Assembly: GCA_026225475.1 (NCBI GenBank)
Contig: JAMFSU010000090.1
Location: 1 to 36,285 of the forward strand
Direction: 5' to 3'
DNA from: Duganella sp.
GTDB taxonomy: Bacteria > Pseudomonadota > Gammaproteobacteria > Burkholderiales > Burkholderiaceae_D
DNA: 36,285 nucleotides
Shown: positions 34,126-36,285 of the stretch, one piece after another
Position numbering within the stretch: position 1 is the stretch's first letter
How the letters are laid out: every line of letters starts with the position of its first letter
Translations under genes and position numbers: made by a program
Notes under the pieces: generated by a model
Seen by the model: only the letters and a program-made list of their open reading frames with translations
Told to the model about the DNA's origin: nothing
Databases searched by the model: none

Positions 34126-34153
34126 CTTAACACTTGTTAATCTGGGCTACAAT
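34126..34153 (+). promoter_or_regulatory. Candidate promoter for the lipoprotein trio
   Basis: A -10 TACAAT (34148-34153), context GGGC-TACAAT, has only a weak -35 (CTTAAC at 34126-34131, 16-bp spacer). The string AGCCC-TTAAC ... GTTAA-TCT-GGGCT (34122-34148) forms an inverted repeat just ahead of the -10, possibly an operator. Low certainty. Confidence 0.3.
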
Positions 34154-34337
34154 CTGCGCCGAAACAATTTAGCAGTGGCAACGAAGCATACCGTCACAGT
34201 AAGAATTGCAACAAATCCGGGGGGATTTCAAACGACATCATCATCCTGCGCCATCGCGCCGGTGACGGACGTCAAACGCAAACCAAAACACGCATCAACA
34301 TCGATAGAGCCACTGCATAGTGGACTGTATTTCCACG

Positions 34338-34362
34338 TCCTGCATTGCACAGGATGTTTTTT
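34338..34362 (+). terminator. Terminator-like stem in the leader of the CsgG-like gene
   Basis: TCCTG / CAGGA stem (5 bp) with a 7-nt loop, then TG and six T residues. The stem is short, so it is a weak candidate; it could end read-through from the polyene operon or act as an attenuator. Confidence 0.35.
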
Positions 34363-34389
34363 CAACCACAATGATTCAGGGGTTTCCTT

Positions 34390-35070
34390 ATGTTCAAAAA
34401 AACAGCCAGCGCTGTGGCGATTATGGCAGCTGTTACCGTATTGGCCGGCTGCGCAACCGAAGGTTCACGCGCACTGCCAATCACGCAAACCAATGCCGCC
34501 ATCACTGCACGCGCCTATCAAGGGCCACGTAGTGCGATCTCGGTCGGCAAGTTCGACAACCGTTCCAGCTTCATGCGCGGCCTGTTCAGTGACGGCAATG
34601 ACCGGCTCGGCAGCCAGGCCAAGACCATCCTGATCAGCCACCTGCAACAGACTGGCCGCTTCACCGTGCTCGATCGCGACAACATGTCGGAAATCAGCCA
34701 GGAAGCCAAGATCAACAAGCAGGTGCAAAACCTCAAAGGCGCCAACTTCGTGGTCACCGGCGACGTCACCGAATTCGGTCGCAAAGAAGTCGGCGATAAG
34801 CAATTATTCGGCCTGCTCGGCCGTGGCAGAGAACAAATCGCCTATGCCAAGGTCAGCCTGAACATTGTCGACGTATCGACTTCGCAAGTGGTCTACTCGG
34901 CCCAGGGCGCGGGCGAATACAGCCTGTCCAATCGTGAAGTGATCGGCTTCGGCGGCACCGCCAGCTATGACTCCACCCTCAACGGCAAGGTACTCGATCT
35001 GGCCGTGCGTGAAGCCGTCGACAATCTGGTCGCGGGTATCGAATCTGGCGCCTGGCGTCCAGCACAATAA
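34390..35070 (+). CDS. CsgG/HfaB-family outer-membrane lipoprotein
   Basis: Lipoprotein of 226 residues with lipobox LAGC (Cys21). The CsgG-type domain is visible in ISVGKFDNRSSF, FTVLDRDNMSEISQEAKI, ANFVVTGDVTEFG and VSLNIVDVSTSQVVYSAQG. CsgG proper forms the curli secretion pore, but this stand-alone type always travels with DUF4810 and GNA1162-like lipoproteins and not with curli subunits, which are absent here. Its role is unknown; possibly an envelope complex. AGGGG lies 9 nt before the ATG. Confidence 0.85.
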   Translation: MFKKTASAVAIMAAVTVLAGCATEGSRALPITQTNAAITARAYQGPRSAISVGKFDNRSSFMRGLFSDGNDRLGSQAKTILISHLQQTGRFTVLDRDNMSEISQEAKINKQVQNLKGANFVVTGDVTEFGRKEVGDKQLFGLLGRGREQIAYAKVSLNIVDVSTSQVVYSAQGAGEYSLSNREVIGFGGTASYDSTLNGKVLDLAVREAVDNLVAGIESGAWRPAQ

Positions 35071-35089
35071 GCAGACAGGACGCCATCAC

Positions 35090-35455
35090 ATGATCGTTAT
35101 ATCGCTCCGCCGCGCCAGCCTGGTCGCGGCGCTTTCCCTGCTCGCCCTGAGCGGCTGCGTCAAGAAGCCAACCCCGCTGTATAGCTGGGGCAATTACGAG
35201 GATCAGGTTTATGTGTACTTCAAGGCTGACGGCAGCAAGAGCCCTGAAGAACAAATCCTGGCACTGCAGCAGTTCGAACAAACCAGCCGCGCCACCGGCA
35301 GCAAACTGCCGCCCGGTTACCACGCCCACTTAGGCTTGCTGTATGCCAGCACCGGCAAGGAAGACCTGGCCATCGAGCAGTTGCAGACCGAAAAGGCGCA
35401 GTTCCCGGAATCAGCGTCCTATATGGACTTCCTGTTGCGCAAATATAAAAAATAA
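35090..35455 (+). CDS. DUF4810 lipoprotein
   Basis: Lipoprotein of 121 residues with lipobox LSGC (Cys23). The mature part starts KKPTPLYSWGNYEDQVY, the DUF4810 hallmark, and has a short helical-repeat look (HLGLLYASTGKEDLAIEQLQTEK). ATG 35090 is chosen because it opens on the signal peptide, with CAGGA 9 nt upstream; the frame extends back into the previous gene. Second member of the conserved lipoprotein trio; function unknown. Confidence 0.83.
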   Translation: MIVISLRRASLVAALSLLALSGCVKKPTPLYSWGNYEDQVYVYFKADGSKSPEEQILALQQFEQTSRATGSKLPPGYHAHLGLLYASTGKEDLAIEQLQTEKAQFPESASYMDFLLRKYKK

Positions 35456-35465
35456 GGACTATCCC

Positions 35466-36128
35466 ATGTCATTTTCCAGAATCAGGGGCATCGCCATTGC
35501 CCTGCTGCTGGTTGTGCTTGCCAGCGGCTGCGCAACCCAGCAAAAGCCCTACAACTACGCGGCATTCAAAGAAAGCAAACCGCAGTCCATCCTGGTCCTG
35601 CCTCCGCTCAACAGCTCCCCGGACATCGCGGCCACCTACGGCATGCTGTCGCACGTAACCTATCCGCTGGCAGAATCCGGCTACTACGTGTTGCCGGTGA
35701 CGCTGGTCGATGAGACCTTCAAGCAAAACGGCCTGACCACGCCCAACGACATCCACAATGTGGCGCCAGCCAAGCTGCGTGAAATTTTTGGTGCCGACGC
35801 TGCGCTGTATATCGATGTCAAGAGTTACGGCACCAGTTACGTCGTGGTCAACAGCACCACCACGGTGACTGCCTCGGCCAAGCTGATTGATCTGCGCAGC
35901 GGTATCGAGTTGTGGCAAGGCAGCGCCACGGCATCGAGCGGTGAAAATCAAAACAACCAGAATGGCCTGGTCGGCATGCTGGTGTCCGCGATCGTCAATC
36001 AGATCGTCGCCACCAGCACCGATGCCAGCTACAAAATCGCCGGCACGGCCAGCAGCCGGCTGTTGATGGCGGGACACAAGAATGGCATTTTGTATGGGCC
36101 GCGTTCGCCGCAGTATCAAAAAGACTAA
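35466..36128 (+). CDS. DUF799/GNA1162-like lipoprotein
   Basis: Lipoprotein of 220 residues with lipobox ASGC (Cys22). Features of the GNA1162 family are SILVLPPLNSSPDIAATYG, YVLPVTLVDETFKQNGL, GADAALYIDVKSYGTSY and WQGSATASSGE. The meningococcal homologue is a surface-associated vaccine-candidate lipoprotein. AAGGA lies 7 nt before the ATG. Third gene of the trio, followed directly by a strong terminator. Confidence 0.85.
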   Translation: MSFSRIRGIAIALLLVVLASGCATQQKPYNYAAFKESKPQSILVLPPLNSSPDIAATYGMLSHVTYPLAESGYYVLPVTLVDETFKQNGLTTPNDIHNVAPAKLREIFGADAALYIDVKSYGTSYVVVNSTTTVTASAKLIDLRSGIELWQGSATASSGENQNNQNGLVGMLVSAIVNQIVATSTDASYKIAGTASSRLLMAGHKNGILYGPRSPQYQKD

Positions 36129-36142
36129 CTACTGTCGCCCAT

Positions 36143-36179
36143 AAAAAAGCCGGATCAATTGACTTGATCCGGCTTTTTT
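36143..36179. terminator. Strong bidirectional intrinsic terminator
   Basis: A perfect 16-bp inverted repeat, A-run plus GCCGGATCAA (36143-36158) against TTGATCCGGC plus T-run (36164-36179), with a 5-nt loop. T6 on one strand and the complementary A6 on the other let it end both the lipoprotein operon and the convergent gene. Confidence 0.92.
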
Positions 36180-36198
36180 CGTCTATCGCATAGACAGG

Positions 36199-36285
36199 CT
36201 ATTTCATCATGAACGACATCGCCGAAAAGCTGTTGAGTACCCGCACCGCATAGCCAACGGTTGGCGCCGCGAAACTGAGCGTCAC
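36199..36285 (-). CDS. 3' end of a convergent gene, product unknown (partial)
   Basis: A minus-strand frame runs open from the right edge for 28 codons and stops with TAG at 36199-36201. The tail reads AAPTVGYAVRVLNSFSAMSFMMK. It ends 20 bp from the bidirectional terminator, as expected for a real convergent gene. Too little is visible to assign a family. Confidence 0.55.
   Translation of the reverse strand: MTLSFAAPTVGYAVRVLNSFSAMSFMMK

Larger units (their letters stand above)
34053..34389. other. Intergenic region between the aryl polyene operon and the lipoprotein trio (337 bp)
   Basis: No gene is supported. It holds a composite hairpin (34122-34148) overlapping a -10-like TACAAT (34148-34153) and, farther down, TCCTG (34338-34342) / CAGGA (34350-34354) followed by six T residues (34357-34362), a terminator-like stem 27 bp before the next start codon. 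No intrinsic terminator directly follows the transferase gene. Confidence 0.5.

Noticed and set aside
34390..35070. Curli secretion locus based on the CsgG-like protein
   Set aside because: No csgA/B/E/F-like genes in the flanks; the DUF4810 and GNA1162-like neighbours define a different conserved group.
1..36285. Mobile element, prophage, CRISPR array or tRNA-linked island
   Set aside because: No transposase, integrase, regularly spaced repeats, terminal inverted repeats or tRNA gene could be seen on either strand.

Overview
The window reads as a chromosomal segment of a GC-rich betaproteobacterium, most likely Burkholderiales and possibly Oxalobacteraceae. That placement rests on overall protein character, gene order and GC-rich coding with short AT-rich gaps; no rRNA or other marker gene is present to confirm it. 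I see no rRNA, tRNA, transposase, phage gene or CRISPR array.

Left part (1-6700). A minus-strand operon reads leftward from a strong sigma70-like promoter at about 6633-6661: periplasmic sugar-binding protein, two-domain sugar ABC ATPase, two permeases, an SMP-30/gluconolactonase-type enzyme and a GntR/FadR-type regulator. This is a self-contained uptake and first-step catabolism unit for an unidentified sugar. Beyond its 3' end lies a tandem pair of 47-bp repeats.

Middle (6880-15870). Here are a fatty-acid-hydroxylase-superfamily membrane protein, an orphan NarL/RcsB-like response regulator, a ferredoxin-NADP reductase and a one-base-overlapping tamA-tamB pair for outer-membrane assembly or envelope lipid transport.

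Centre-right (16295-34052). About 17.8 kb of plus-strand genes, nearly all overlapping or separated by only a few bases, form a complete aryl polyene (APE) type II polyketide locus. Its order matches the apeC-apeR order known from enterobacterial APE clusters: chain-length-factor-like ketosynthase, PlsC acyltransferase, two acyl carrier proteins, membrane protein, aryl-ACP ligase fused to a dehydratase, glycosyltransferase, LpxL-like acyltransferase, aromatic amino acid ammonia-lyase, thioesterase, LolA-like carrier, MMPL exporter, halogenase-like flavoprotein, DUF3261 lipoprotein, ketosynthase, dehydratase, ketoreductase, second ketosynthase, a small periplasmic protein and a phosphopantetheinyl transferase. 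Inferred flow: the lyase makes a cinnamate/coumarate-type starter; the ligase loads it on an ACP; ketosynthases, ketoreductase and dehydratases build the conjugated polyene; the flavoprotein may halogenate or hydroxylate the ring; acyltransferases and glycosyltransferase attach the chain to a lipid; the LolA/MMPL/lipoprotein set moves it to the outer membrane; the transferase activates the ACPs. The ammonia-lyase and halogenase-like genes, the ligase-dehydratase fusion and the split glycosyltransferase/acyltransferase pair distinguish it from the simplest APE loci.

Right end (34390-36285). A conserved trio of lipoproteins (CsgG-like, DUF4810, DUF799/GNA1162-like) ends at a strong bidirectional terminator, beyond which the 3' end of a convergent gene enters the window.
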